From NCBI GenBank assembly GCA_902762325.1, contig CACWNV010000002.1, positions 1 through 64,000 of the forward strand: DNA of 64,000 bases, read 5' to 3'. This document shows, in pieces, positions 18,146 to 27,064 of the stretch. Origin of the DNA: an uncultured Prevotellaceae bacterium (lineage in GTDB: Bacteria > Bacteroidota > Bacteroidia > Bacteroidales > Bacteroidaceae). The position numbers and the translations under genes were made by a program. The notes under the pieces are model-generated. The model worked only from the letters and a program-made list of their open reading frames with translations. It was not told where the DNA came from and did not search any database. Within the stretch, counting starts at the first letter, position 1. The number at the start of each line of letters is the position of its first letter.

Positions 18146-18177
18146 AATCGAGGGGTTGGGAAACTGGCTCCTCGATT
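18146..18177. other. Hairpin between helicase and sigma factor genes
   Basis: AATCGAGG at 18146-18153 pairs with CCTCGATT at 18170-18177 (8 bp, 16-nt loop). There is no U-tract after it, so it may be a weak terminator or part of the leader of the sigma factor mRNA, which starts at 18206. Confidence 0.5.
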
Positions 18178-18205
18178 GTCTTATTAGTAAAAAGACTGAA
18201 AAAGA

Positions 18206-18724
18206 ATGTCAAAGAGAGAGTGTTTGATAGCGGAACTATACCGCAGCCATTACGAGGATCTTCTACGTCTGGCACGGGTTCTACTTCATAATGAAGAAGA
18301 TGCCCGTGATGCAGTAAGTGACGTGATGACTCGGCTGATAGACAAGCAACAGGCAATGGAGGAAAACTCTGAGTCTTTCCTACTTCCTGAAGGAGAGCGG
18401 CTGTTAGCCTACACCAGAAGTTGCGTCCGCTTCGAGTGTCTGAATCGTCTGAAACGAATGAAGCTACAGGAACGCATGCGAAGGGCTTTGCCTCTTGACG
18501 ACGAGGAGATCAGCACTCATGACGAAGATGAAAAGCGTTATCAGGACTATCAGTTGTTTATCCAGACCGAACTGACTCCACAGACACGCCGCGTGTTCCA
18601 GCTGCATTATGGCCAGCAACTGAAATACCGTGAGATTGCCAAACTGACAAACATCAGTGAAGCTGCCGTCTATAAACATCTCTCCCAGGCTATTACAAAA
18701 CTTAAAAAGCGATTTAACCCATGA
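18206..18724 (+). CDS. ECF-type RNA polymerase sigma factor
   Basis: 172 residues. Region 2 is at ~10-80 (YRSHYEDLLRLARVLLHNEE, DARDAVSDVMTRLID) and region 4 at ~110-168 (LTPQTRRVFQLHYGQQLKYR, EIAKLTNISEAAVYKHLSQA). A longer linker than usual holds an acidic stretch. It overlaps the anti-sigma gene by 4 nt (ATGA), followed by an outer-membrane receptor gene 4 nt after that: the classic Bacteroidota surface-signalling trio. It probably drives transcription of this operon when the anti-sigma factor is released. Confidence 0.9.
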   Translation: MSKRECLIAELYRSHYEDLLRLARVLLHNEEDARDAVSDVMTRLIDKQQAMEENSESFLLPEGERLLAYTRSCVRFECLNRLKRMKLQERMRRALPLDDEEISTHDEDEKRYQDYQLFIQTELTPQTRRVFQLHYGQQLKYREIAKLTNISEAAVYKHLSQAITKLKKRFNP

Positions 18725-19347
18725 ACAAGAAAGAGGAGAAACTGGAACGTCTCTTGAAGATGCAGGAGCATCCGGAGAACTACACAGAGGAAGAAATACG
18801 GCAGTTGATGGCTGACGAAGAATGCCGCCAGCTGTATGAGCAGATGGTTCATGCCGCTGATGCCATATTTGCCAATAAGGAAGAATATGAATTGAACGAT
18901 AAAGAGGTAACCTTTATATATCCATCGGTAAAGACTGAATATCGCTTCAAGAATATTGTAGCCATTCTCATTGGTGTACTGATGCTCTCAGGCATTGCCT
19001 ATGCAGCTTTCCATTATGTATACATGAACCGTACAGAAGAGACGAATGTCCCGACACAGATGGCTACAAGTTCGATGGATCAAGAGCAGACGGTGGAGGG
19101 CATCCGGCAAGACAGTTCCATAACCGTAAAGCCGACAGTTTTCAAGAACACACCTCTGAAAGACATCGTTCAGGAAATAGCCAACTACCATCAACTTTCT
19201 GTCGTCGTGAACAACCATGAGGCTGCCGCACTGCGTCTCTACTACCCATGGAACCCTCAGATGCCGGCAGAACAAGTCATCGGAGAACTGAACCGTTTCG
19301 AGAAAGTGAATCTTGCTATCAAAGACAACCAACTAATCATTGAATAA
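18721..19347 (+). CDS. Membrane anti-sigma factor, FecR-like without the FecR beta domain
   Basis: 208 residues. The cytoplasmic N-terminus (~1-77) would hold the sigma factor, one membrane helix lies at ~78-98 (IVAILIGVLMLSGIAYAAFH), and the periplasmic C-terminal domain (~138-208) is of the DUF4974/secretin-short-domain type (FKNTPLKDIVQEIANYHQLS). Typical FecR anti-sigma proteins have a larger beta-rich FecR domain between the helix and DUF4974; here only a ~40-residue linker is present. It overlaps the sigma gene by 4 nt. Role inferred from order and topology. Confidence 0.75.
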   Translation: MNKKEEKLERLLKMQEHPENYTEEEIRQLMADEECRQLYEQMVHAADAIFANKEEYELNDKEVTFIYPSVKTEYRFKNIVAILIGVLMLSGIAYAAFHYVYMNRTEETNVPTQMATSSMDQEQTVEGIRQDSSITVKPTVFKNTPLKDIVQEIANYHQLSVVVNNHEAAALRLYYPWNPQMPAEQVIGELNRFEKVNLAIKDNQLIIE

Positions 19348-19351
19348 AGCC

Positions 19352-21904
19352 ATGAGACACATGATATACCTTATTATATTATTGTGCCTCAACATTACTG
19401 AGGCACAAGGACAGAGACTGTCAAAGAACTATTCGGAAACCTCACTTGCCGATGTCCTCATCGATCTTAACCAGTCGCAGGACAACTATCGGATTAGCTT
19501 TATCTACGATGAACTGGAGGACTTCACTGTAACAACAAGCTTCAAGAACCGCACAATCAGAGAAGCTGTATATGATGTGGTCGGCTTCTATCCTATGAGT
19601 ATTACGGTTTCTGACAGCCTCATCACTGTGGAGTGCATCCAAAAAGAACGGACAAAGCTCAGTGGGCGTGTCATCGATGAACAGGGACTTCCCGTAGAGT
19701 TTGCCAATGTGACTCTGCTGAACACGAACGACTCGACATTCATCAACGGAGGTGTCAGCAACAGGAATGGCGACTTCGTCATTCCCTGCCGGCCGGGACG
19801 AATGCTCCTGCGCGTCAGCTACGTGGGTTACAAAACTGAATATCAATATTGCAACGTCGGAGACATTGGCGTCATCCGACTGAAAAGAGATGCCATAGCC
19901 CTACAGAATGTGGTCGTGAAGGGCGAGATTCCTCAGTACAAGATGACTCCTGGCGGCATGACCGTTGAAGTTCAGCACTCCATCCTTCACGATGTAGGCA
20001 CTGCCGACGACCTGCTTTCTTTGCTACCGCTCGTGCAGAGCCGCAATGGGAAGTTCGAAGTGATGGCAAAGGGCGAGCCGGAAATCTATATAAATAATAA
20101 AAAGGTACGCGATGCGAACGAACTGAAACGGTTGAAATCGATAGATGTCAAGAACGTAGAGATCATCACTGCGCCCGGTGCCAAATACAACGCAGAGGTG
20201 AATGCCGTGATTCGCATCAAGACACTGAAGCCACAAGGCGACGGATTCAGCCTGATGGCTACCAGTCGGACGTGGAAGAATAACAAGTGGAGCAACTACG
20301 ACGACCTGACCGTGAAGTATCGCACAGGCGGATTGGAGGCGTTTGCCAACGTCGCTCTCGATAACGGCCACTTCAGTAATGACCAAGATATTGATCAGGA
20401 ACTACATATCAAAAAAGACCTGTTCAATGTTCATGCTACTTTGCCCGGTAGGAGTAGCTGGACGCAGTTTGAGTATCAGGCTGGTGTAAGTTATGACTTC
20501 AATGCCGACCATTCCATCGGTATAAGCTTCTCTTCTCAGCATATACTCTATGACAAATATAAGTCTGAGATGAAACAGCACTATCTGAAGAACGGGGCAT
20601 TCTACGGTGATGTCCTTTTGAAAACAGATATCAAAGAACTCAACAAACCTGTTTGGGAACTGAATACATACTATGTGGGAAAGGCAGGGGAATTAGGTAT
20701 CGACCTGAATGCTACTCTGTTGCGACGTGCTACAGAGAGCCATCTCAACCAGCAGGAGTTTAGCAAGGAACTTGCTGACCGAACGATTACCACCTTCAAC
20801 AATGATGATCGCAAGATGGTGGCAGGGAAACTGGTGCTGACTTATCCCATTTGGAAAGGCGTGTTGAGTGGCGGCTCGGAGGCTTCTTCTACGCAAAGCC
20901 AAGGCAAGAATGTCAATCAAGAAGGCATCATCCCGAAAACCGACAACGAGATGAAAGAAAAGAATATTGCCGGCTTTGCCGAATACGAGTTGCCGCTTGG
21001 TCCGTGGCGTCTGAATGCCGGTCTTCGCTTTGAGCATGTAAAAGCGGATTACTACTCGTTTGACGAATGGCAGGAAGAACCCAGCCGCACCTATAACGAC
21101 TGGTTCCCTAACCTGTCAGTAGCATGGCAGAAGGACAAGTGGAGTGCACAGTTGAGCTATGGTAAACGCATCACTCGACCACCCTACCGTATGCTGGAAT
21201 CAATGATTGTCTATGACAGTCGTATGTTCTATGAGGGCGGTAATCCGTTGTTACGTCCTTCGGTGCGTCAGAGTATCGACCTCAACATAACTTATTCGTG
21301 GTTGACTTTCGTTGCTGGCTATACCCGTGAGAACGACCTTTTTACTCACATCGGTAGGGTCTATGATGAGGAAAAGGAGATTGCTATCTTCCAACCCGTC
21401 AACTTCGACCATCAGGATCGCGTCTATGCCACCCTCGTTGTCTCGCCCAAACTGGGATTCTGGCAACCATCCGCCACATTGCACTACTATCAGCAGATGT
21501 TCGACGCTGAAGCATACGGTGCGCCGAAGAAACTGAACAAGCCCGAATTCAGCTTCGACCTGAAGAACTGGTTTGTCATCAATCCCACCACGAAAGCATT
21601 CCTGCAAGTTCGCTATACAGGCAGCAATCACTGGGGATTTATGTATCGCGGTAGCGATTTTCAGGTAAATGCCAGTGTGCAGAAGTCTTTCTTCAAGGAG
21701 CGCCTCTCGTGTACACTCTATGCCAACGATATCTTCCGCACGTCAAAGACAAAGAACATCACTTACTATTCCATCGGCAAAACAGCCCAGAACTACTACG
21801 CCTATGAGCAGTGTGTGGGCATTATGCTCAGCTATAAATTCAACGCCACTCATTCGAAGTATAAGGGTTCGGGGGCAGGAAACAATGAAAGGAGTCGATT
21901 CTAA
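19352..21904 (+). CDS. TonB-receptor-like outer-membrane beta-barrel protein with STN signalling domain
   Basis: 850 residues from ATG 19352; an in-frame TTG at 19340 is possible but would place extra residues before the signal peptide MRHMIYLIILLCL. An STN-like domain at ~25-95 includes VTTSFKNRTIREAVYDVVGF; a carboxypeptidase-regulatory-like beta domain at ~100-180 includes LSGRVIDEQGLPVEFANVTL; then a plug region (~185-290) and a large beta-barrel (~290-850) of the OMP_b-brl_3 type. The STN domain is the part that would touch the anti-sigma protein encoded just upstream, so this receptor is both sensor and target of the sigma factor. The ligand is unknown; no substrate-binding lipoprotein lies beside it. 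Confidence 0.85.
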   Translation: MRHMIYLIILLCLNITEAQGQRLSKNYSETSLADVLIDLNQSQDNYRISFIYDELEDFTVTTSFKNRTIREAVYDVVGFYPMSITVSDSLITVECIQKERTKLSGRVIDEQGLPVEFANVTLLNTNDSTFINGGVSNRNGDFVIPCRPGRMLLRVSYVGYKTEYQYCNVGDIGVIRLKRDAIALQNVVVKGEIPQYKMTPGGMTVEVQHSILHDVGTADDLLSLLPLVQSRNGKFEVMAKGEPEIYINNKKVRDANELKRLKSIDVKNVEIITAPGAKYNAEVNAVIRIKTLKPQGDGFSLMATSRTWKNNKWSNYDDLTVKYRTGGLEAFANVALDNGHFSNDQDIDQELHIKKDLFNVHATLPGRSSWTQFEYQAGVSYDFNADHSIGISFSSQHILYDKYKSEMKQHYLKNGAFYGDVLLKTDIKELNKPVWELNTYYVGKAGELGIDLNATLLRRATESHLNQQEFSKELADRTITTFNNDDRKMVAGKLVLTYPIWKGVLSGGSEASSTQSQGKNVNQEGIIPKTDNEMKEKNIAGFAEYELPLGPWRLNAGLRFEHVKADYYSFDEWQEEPSRTYNDWFPNLSVAWQKDKWSAQLSYGKRITRPPYRMLESMIVYDSRMFYEGGNPLLRPSVRQSIDLNITYSWLTFVAGYTRENDLFTHIGRVYDEEKEIAIFQPVNFDHQDRVYATLVVSPKLGFWQPSATLHYYQQMFDAEAYGAPKKLNKPEFSFDLKNWFVINPTTKAFLQVRYTGSNHWGFMYRGSDFQVNASVQKSFFKERLSCTLYANDIFRTSKTKNITYYSIGKTAQNYYAYEQCVGIMLSYKFNATHSKYKGSGAGNNERSRF

Positions 21905-21958
21905 AATCCAAACAAGTGTAACCGTTAAGCCAAAAACACCTTATTAAGTGTCGGAATA

Positions 21959-21990
21959 TTTGGTGGAATCAAAAATAATCTGTAACTTTG
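21959..21990 (+). promoter_or_regulatory. Bacteroidota promoter for serC
   Basis: TTTG at 21959-21962, 20-bp spacer, TAACTTTG at 21983-21990. This matches the TTTG/TAnnTTTG consensus and lies about 100 nt before serC. Confidence 0.75.
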
Positions 21991-22092
21991 TCACGTTTTT
22001 TAGCATACTGTTGAAAAGTAAATAAAACTTCATAATCATACAGTTATTAAGCGAGAATAAAACAAAACCAAAACAATAAATAAGATTTTAGA

Positions 22093-23160
22093 ATGAAGAA
22101 GTACAACTTTAATGCAGGTCCATCAATGCTTCCACGCGAAGTGATTGAGAATACTGCCAAACAAATCTTGGATTTCAACGGTTCAGGACTTTCACTGATG
22201 GAAATTAGTCACCGTGCAAAAGACTTCCAGCCAGTCGTGGACGAAGCAGAGGCATTAATCAAAGAATTGCTCAGCGTACCAGAAGGATATTCCGTCATCT
22301 TCCTCGGAGGCGGTGCTTCTCTACAGTTCACACAGGTTCCTGCCAACTTCCTCCATACCAAAGCTGCCTATCTGAATACAGGTACATGGGCAAACAAAGC
22401 CATGAAAGAGGCTAAGCTATACGGAGAAGTTGTTGAGGTTGCATCTTCTAAGGATGCCAACTACACCTTTATCCCCAAGAATTTTGATGTTCCTGCTGAT
22501 GCTGACTATCTCCATATCACAACCAATAACACCATCTACGGAACTGAAATCCGCAAGGATCTGGACGTATGCGTTCCACTGATTGCCGACATGTCGTCCG
22601 ACATTATGAGCCGTCCGGTTGATGTTTCCAAGTACGACTGCATCTATGCTGGTGCCCAGAAGAACATGTCAATGGCAGGCGTGACTGTAATCATCGTCAA
22701 GAACGACAAGATTGGAAAAGCTTCCCGTCAGCTTCCCACCATGCTGAACTATGTTACCCATGTTGAGAAGGGTTCAATGTTCAACACTCCTCCTGTTGTT
22801 CCTATCTACTCTTTGCTGGAAACAATGCGTTGGGTGAAGCGTAACGGTGGTGTTGAGGCTATGGACAAACTCGCCAAGCAGCGTGCCGAAATCGTTTATG
22901 GTGAGATCGACCGCAACAAGCTCTTCAAGGGTACAGTTGCCGAGGAAGACCGTTCACTCATGAACATCTGCTTTGTCATGAACGAGGAATATGCAGAGCT
23001 GGAGAAGCCGTTCTTTGAGTTTGCTACAGAACGCGGCATGGTAGGTGTTAAGGGTCATCGCTCTGTGGGTGGCTTCCGTGCAAGTTGCTACAATGCACAG
23101 ACCATCGAAGGCTGCAATGCCCTCGTACAGGCAATGAAGGATTTTGAGGCAAAGTATTGA
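22093..23160 (+). CDS. serC: Phosphoserine aminotransferase
   Basis: 355 residues, full length. It converts 3-phosphohydroxypyruvate and glutamate to phosphoserine. The N-terminus [10 protein letters not shown] is diagnostic for SerC; the PLP lysine is Lys190 in [12 protein letters not shown], and C-terminal [15 protein letters not shown] is the substrate-binding end. It has its own promoter (21959-21990). In an intact operon serA would follow directly; here a heptamer-flanked four-helix-bundle gene lies between them. Confidence 0.95.
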   Translation: MKKYNFNAGPSMLPREVIENTAKQILDFNGSGLSLMEISHRAKDFQPVVDEAEALIKELLSVPEGYSVIFLGGGASLQFTQVPANFLHTKAAYLNTGTWANKAMKEAKLYGEVVEVASSKDANYTFIPKNFDVPADADYLHITTNNTIYGTEIRKDLDVCVPLIADMSSDIMSRPVDVSKYDCIYAGAQKNMSMAGVTVIIVKNDKIGKASRQLPTMLNYVTHVEKGSMFNTPPVVPIYSLLETMRWVKRNGGVEAMDKLAKQRAEIVYGEIDRNKLFKGTVAEEDRSLMNICFVMNEEYAELEKPFFEFATERGMVGVKGHRSVGGFRASCYNAQTIEGCNALVQAMKDFEAKY

Positions 23161-23191
23161 TTGACCATTGACCATTGAGCATTGACCATTG
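23161..23191. repeat. Heptamer array (TTGACCA), left arm of inverted pair
   Basis: Units TTGACCA, TTGACCA, TTGAGCA, TTGACCA, TTG start immediately after the serC stop codon. The array at 23560-23594 is its reverse-complement counterpart, and the two bracket the four-helix-bundle gene exactly. Confidence 0.85.
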
Positions 23192-23198
23192 CGAGTTG

Positions 23199-23559
23199 AT
23201 GAAAGAGAACAATCAAGTATTAATTGAGAGTAAGACTTTCGCTCTAAGGATTATCAAACTTTATCAGTTCTTGAAAAAACGAAAAACATGTTTATGTTTT
23301 GTCAAAGCAAGTATTGAAGAGTGGCACAAGTATAGGAGCTAATATTCGCGAGAGTGTCAATGCACAAAGTCGAATGGATTTTATTAACAAATTAAATATT
23401 GCTTTAAAGGAGGCAAACGAAACAGAGTATTGGCTTGAATTGATACATGAATCTGGTATTATAGATGATAAGCAATTTGATTCTATTTATAATGATTGTG
23501 GTAAAATTGTAGCAACATTAACAAAAATCATCAAAACAACTAAATCTATCCAGAATTAA
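23199..23559 (+). pseudogene. Four-helix-bundle (S23 / 23S-IVS-type) protein, frameshifted
   Basis: Reading from ATG 23199 gives MKENNQVLIESKTFALRIIK, then LYQFLKKRKTCLCF and a stop soon after. From ~23281 the next frame continues as EKHVYVLSKQVLKSGTSIGA and runs to 23559, a complete four-helix-bundle ending (GCC-type S23 family, PF05635). The A run at 23274-23279 has six A; five would join the frames as FLKNEKHVYVLSKQ, so one extra A broke the gene. A TTG at 23299 could start a shortened protein lacking helix 1. The family includes proteins in 23S rRNA intervening sequences and the Avd protein of diversity-generating retroelements; the cellular role of free-standing members is not known. It lies between serC and serA, bracketed by inverted heptamer arrays. 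Confidence 0.85.
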
Positions 23560-23594
23560 TGTTCAATGGTCAATGTTTAATGTTCAATGTTTAG
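23560..23594. repeat. Heptamer array (TGTTCAA), right arm of inverted pair
   Basis: Five 7-base units: TGTTCAA, TGGTCAA, TGTTTAA, TGTTCAA, TGTTTAG, directly after the four-helix-bundle stop codon and two bases before the serA start. In reverse complement they read TTGAACA/TTGACCA, matching the left arm. Confidence 0.85.
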
Positions 23595-23596
23595 AA

Positions 23597-24514
23597 ATGA
23601 AAGTTTTAGTTGCAACAGAAAAGCCTTTTGCAGCAGCTGCTGTTGAAGGTATCCGTAAGGAAGTGGAAGCAGCCGGCAATGAGCTGGTGTTGCTTGAGAA
23701 ATATACAGAGAAGGCACAATTACTCGAAGCAGTCGCTGATGCTGATGCCTTGATTATCCGTTCAGACAAGGTTGACGCCGAAGTACTGGATGCAGCCAAG
23801 CAGTTGAAGATTGTCGTCCGCGCTGGTGCCGGATACGACAACATCGACCTTGCTGCCGCTACTGCTCACAACGTAGTAGCTGAGAATACACCCGGCCAGA
23901 ATGCAAATGCCGTTGCCGAACTGGTATTCGGTCTGCTGGTGATGGCTGTTCGTGGCTTCTATAACGGTAAGTCGGGCTCAGAGCTGCTTGGCAAGAAACT
24001 CGGTATCCTTGCTTTCGGAAATGTAGGCCGTAACGTCGCCCGCATTGCCAAAGGGTTTGGAATGGACGTCTATGCTTTCGATGCCTACTGCCCTGCTGAG
24101 GTAATCGAAGCTGCCGGCGTACATGCTGTAGCCAATCAGGAAGAACTGTTCAAGACCTGTGATGTCGTATCTCTCCACATCCCGGCTACCGCTGAGACCA
24201 AACAGAGCATCAATTATGCTTTGGTAGGCCTGATGAAGAAGGGCGGTATCCTTGTGAACACAGCTCGTAAGGAAGTCATCAACGAGCCCGAGCTCGTCAA
24301 GCTGATGGCTGAACGCGAAGACCTGAAGTTCGTCACAGACATCAAGCCCGATGCCGATGCTGAGTTTGCTCAGTTTGAAGGCCGTTACTTCTCTACCCCG
24401 AAGAAGATGGGTGCCCAGACTGCCGAGGCAAATATCAATGCCGGTATTGCAGCTGCCAAGCAGATCAACGCTTTCTTCAAGGATGGCGATACAAAGTTCC
24501 AGGTGAACAAATAA
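23597..24514 (+). CDS. serA: D-3-phosphoglycerate dehydrogenase (short form)
   Basis: 305 residues from ATG 23597, where MKVLVATEKPFAAAAVEG starts as expected; the upstream in-frame ATG at 23573 lies in the heptamer array. It oxidises 3-phosphoglycerate with NAD+. Substrate/catalytic domain motifs are VVRAGAGYDNIDL and ENTPGQNANAVAEL; the NAD-binding fold has GILAFGNVGRNVARIAKGFG; the catalytic Arg is in NTARKEVINEPE. It is shorter than E. coli SerA (~410) because the ACT regulatory domain is absent, so serine feedback through ACT is not expected. A strong terminator follows. Confidence 0.9.
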   Translation: MKVLVATEKPFAAAAVEGIRKEVEAAGNELVLLEKYTEKAQLLEAVADADALIIRSDKVDAEVLDAAKQLKIVVRAGAGYDNIDLAAATAHNVVAENTPGQNANAVAELVFGLLVMAVRGFYNGKSGSELLGKKLGILAFGNVGRNVARIAKGFGMDVYAFDAYCPAEVIEAAGVHAVANQEELFKTCDVVSLHIPATAETKQSINYALVGLMKKGGILVNTARKEVINEPELVKLMAEREDLKFVTDIKPDADAEFAQFEGRYFSTPKKMGAQTAEANINAGIAAAKQINAFFKDGDTKFQVNK

Positions 24515-24562
24515 TCCTATCTCTTTTCTCCGACGTATTGGAGAAACAGGAATGACAGAATA

Positions 24563-24607
24563 GCATCTCCCCGAAGCCGGTTGCGTTTCGGGGAGATGCC
24601 ATTTTTT
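24563..24607 (+). terminator. Rho-independent terminator after serA
   Basis: GCATCTCCCCGAA at 24563-24575 pairs with TTTCGGGGAGATGC ending 24599, followed by CATTTTTT. A strong stem and U-tract. Confidence 0.9.
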
Positions 24608-24628
24608 GATTCTTTATGTTTCTTATAT

Positions 24629-24659
24629 TTTGAGGTCTCATTACTTTTTCGTAATTTTG
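24629..24659 (+). promoter_or_regulatory. Bacteroidota promoter for the HIT gene
   Basis: TTTG at 24629-24632, 19-bp spacer, TAATTTTG at 24652-24659. It lies about 40 nt before the HIT gene, directly after the serA terminator. Confidence 0.75.
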
Positions 24660-24700
24660 CAGTAATAAACAATCAATTAACAACAATATAATTAGAACCT

Positions 24701-25126
24701 ATGTATAGTGACCCGAAGCAATGCCTGTATTGCACCAACAATCAGACCCTACATGATCTGATGATAGAGATTTGCCCGTTGTCCGTGTCCCGTGTCTTCT
24801 TATTCAAAGAGCAGACCTATCGTGGCCGCTGTCTCGTTGCCTATAAGGACCACGTGAACGATCTGAACGAATTGTCTGACGAAGACCGCAATGCTTTCAT
24901 GGCAGATGTTGCCCGCGTGACACGTGCCATGCAAAAGGCCTTTAATCCTGAAAAGATCAATTACGGTGCCTATAGCGACAAGCTCTCCCACCTGCATTTC
25001 CACCTCGCACCGAAATATGTTGACGGTCCTGACTACGGAGGCACCTTCCAGATGAACCCTGGTAAGGTATATCTCACTGATGCTGAGTATCAGGAGCTGA
25101 TTGACAAAATCAAAGCATACCTTTAA
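24701..25126 (+). CDS. HIT-family nucleotide-binding protein
   Basis: 141 residues. HIT proteins are nucleotide hydrolases or transferases acting on AMP or Ap4A-like substrates. The histidine triad is seen as SHLHFHLAPK with His97, His99 and His101; an N-terminal Cys8/Cys11 pair (CLYC) may bind zinc. It is preceded by its own promoter and followed by DUF1015 (start 25 nt after its stop) and a YigZ-like gene, so the three probably form an operon. The substrate cannot be read from sequence. Confidence 0.85.
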   Translation: MYSDPKQCLYCTNNQTLHDLMIEICPLSVSRVFLFKEQTYRGRCLVAYKDHVNDLNELSDEDRNAFMADVARVTRAMQKAFNPEKINYGAYSDKLSHLHFHLAPKYVDGPDYGGTFQMNPGKVYLTDAEYQELIDKIKAYL

Positions 25127-25151
25127 TCATCATAAACGATCAAATAAGAAC

Positions 25152-26399
25152 ATGGCTATAGTAAAACCATTCAGAGGGATACGTCCCCCGAAGGACTTGG
25201 TAGAAAAAGTAGAATCACGCCCTTACGATGTGCTTGACTCCGAGGAGGCACGCATTGAGGCAGGTGACAACGAAATGAGTCTTTATCGTATCATCAAGCC
25301 GGAAATCAACTTCGAGCCCGGAACCAGCGAGTACGACCCGCGCGTCTATGTGAAAGCCGCCGAGAATTTCCAGATGTTCCAGGATAAGGGATGGCTTGTG
25401 CAGGATGACAAGGAACAGTATTACATCTATGCCCAGACCATGAATGGCAAGACTCAGTATGGACTGGTGGTCGGCGCATACGTCAACGACTATATGACCG
25501 GAGTCATCAAGAAGCATGAGCTGACCCGTCGTGACAAGGAAGAAGACCGGATGAAACATGTCCGCGTGAATAATGCCAACATCGAGCCGGTGTTCTTTGC
25601 CTATCCTGACAATGAGGTGCTCGACAAGCTCATCATGCGCTATGCTGCCACACAACCGGAATATGATTTCATAGCTCCCGTCGACGGCTTCCGTCACCAG
25701 TTCTGGTGCGTTTCCGATGATGCAGACATTGCCACCATCACAGAGGAGTTCCGCAAGATGCCGAGTCTGTATATTGCCGACGGTCACCATCGTTCTGCCG
25801 CCGCCGCACTCGTAGGCGCTGAGAAGCAGAAACAGAATCCCAATCATAAAGGCGACGAAGAGTACAATTACTTCATGGCGGTATGCTTCCAGGCAAGTCA
25901 GCTGACAATCCTCGACTACAACCGTGTGGTGAAAGACCTCAATGGCCTGACATCTGAGCAGTTCATCCAGGCTCTGGAAAAGAACTTCTCTGTCGAAGAC
26001 AAGGGAACAGAAATCTACAAGCCTGCCAAGCTGCATGAATTCTCTTTGTATCTGGACGGCCACTGGTATGCTTTGAATGCCAAAGAAGGGACATACGACA
26101 ACAACGATCCCATCGGTGTGCTCGACGTGGACATCTCTTCACGCCTGATCTTAGACGAAATTCTGAACATCGGAGACCTCCGTTCTTCAAACCGCATAGA
26201 CTTCGTTGGAGGCCTGCGCGGGTTAGGCGAACTGAAACGTCGTGTGGACAGCGGTGAGATGAGGGCGGCCCTCGCACTATATCCCGTCTCCATGCAGCAG
26301 ATCATGGACATCGCCGACAGCGGGAAAATCATGCCACCGAAGGCAACATGGTTTGAGCCCAAGCTTCGTTCGGGACTTGTCATCCACAAACTGGTATGA
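25152..26399 (+). CDS. DUF1015 family protein
   Basis: 415 residues from ATG 25152; the open frame extends to 25101 but MAIVKPFRGIRPP is the family's usual start. Marks of the family are RPYDVLDSEEA, ADGHHRSAAA (209-218) and the C-terminal MPPKATWFEPKLRSGL. The DGHHR motif resembles the GxxR catalytic motif of ParB-fold serine kinases and nucleotidases (inference). Its position a short way after serC/serA suggests a part in serine metabolism, where no SerB phosphatase is seen in the window, but this is not proven. It overlaps the next gene by 4 nt. Confidence 0.8.
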   Translation: MAIVKPFRGIRPPKDLVEKVESRPYDVLDSEEARIEAGDNEMSLYRIIKPEINFEPGTSEYDPRVYVKAAENFQMFQDKGWLVQDDKEQYYIYAQTMNGKTQYGLVVGAYVNDYMTGVIKKHELTRRDKEEDRMKHVRVNNANIEPVFFAYPDNEVLDKLIMRYAATQPEYDFIAPVDGFRHQFWCVSDDADIATITEEFRKMPSLYIADGHHRSAAAALVGAEKQKQNPNHKGDEEYNYFMAVCFQASQLTILDYNRVVKDLNGLTSEQFIQALEKNFSVEDKGTEIYKPAKLHEFSLYLDGHWYALNAKEGTYDNNDPIGVLDVDISSRLILDEILNIGDLRSSNRIDFVGGLRGLGELKRRVDSGEMRAALALYPVSMQQIMDIADSGKIMPPKATWFEPKLRSGLVIHKLV

Positions 26400-26983
26400 T
26401 TGACGAATACAAAACCATAACCAAACAAACAGCAGAAGGTTTCTATTCAGAAAAACGCAGCAAGTTCTTTGCTTTCGCCCATCATGTGGAAACAGTGGAG
26501 GAAATCAAAGAACTGCTGGCTGCGTATAGGAAGAAATACTACGATGCCCGCCATGTATGCTATGCCTATATGCTGGGGGCAGAACGTACCGACTTTCGTG
26601 CTAACGACGACGGCGAGCCGAGTTCGACGGCAGGGAAGCCTATTTTAGGACAGATCAACTCTGCCGAACTGACTGACATCCTCATTGTGGTCATCCGCTA
26701 TTACGGTGGAGTCAATCTGGGGACAAGCGGACTGATTGTTGCCTACCGTGAATCTGCCGCCGATGCCATCGCTCATGCAGTAACGGAGGTACGACAGGTG
26801 GAAGAGATGGTGAAATACGACTTTCCTTATGTCATGATGAACGATGTGATGCGCGTCGTCAAAGACATGTCGCCCCGTATTGTCTCGCAGGAATACGACA
26901 ACACCTGTTCCATCACGTTAGCCATACGGAAGTCGGAAGCTGAACAGCTGAAAAACAAGCTGGCGAAATTGTCTTTTAAGTAA
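26396..26983 (+). CDS. YigZ/IMPACT family protein
   Basis: 195 residues. The IMPACT N-terminal domain (~1-125) carries FRANDDGEPSSTAGKPIL and the VVIRYYGGVNLGTSGLIVAYRE motif; a C-terminal DUF1949-like domain (~130-195) follows. The family is linked to translation control; the biochemical function is not settled. The 4-nt ATGA overlap with DUF1015 indicates translational coupling. It is the last gene before the tRNA-Ser. Confidence 0.88.
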   Translation: MIDEYKTITKQTAEGFYSEKRSKFFAFAHHVETVEEIKELLAAYRKKYYDARHVCYAYMLGAERTDFRANDDGEPSSTAGKPILGQINSAELTDILIVVIRYYGGVNLGTSGLIVAYRESAADAIAHAVTEVRQVEEMVKYDFPYVMMNDVMRVVKDMSPRIVSQEYDNTCSITLAIRKSEAEQLKNKLAKLSFK

Positions 26984-27019
26984 ATCATCGTAGAATTTTA
27001 GAATTTTAAAGGGCTACCT

Positions 27020-27051
27020 TTTGGTGGATGAAAAAAAAGTAGTACCTTTGC
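27020..27051 (+). promoter_or_regulatory. Bacteroidota promoter for tRNA-Ser
   Basis: TTTG at 27020-27023, 19-bp spacer, TACCTTTGC at 27043-27051, fourteen bases before the mature tRNA. A near-perfect consensus. Confidence 0.8.
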
Positions 27052-27064
27052 ACGGATAAAAGAA

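Noticed and set aside
23161..23594. Retron or diversity-generating retroelement at the serC-serA junction
   Set aside because: Only an Avd-like family protein is present; no reverse transcriptase, template repeat or msr/msd-like RNA is seen.
25215..26063. 282-codon open frame opposite DUF1015
   Set aside because: Antisense shadow of a conserved gene.
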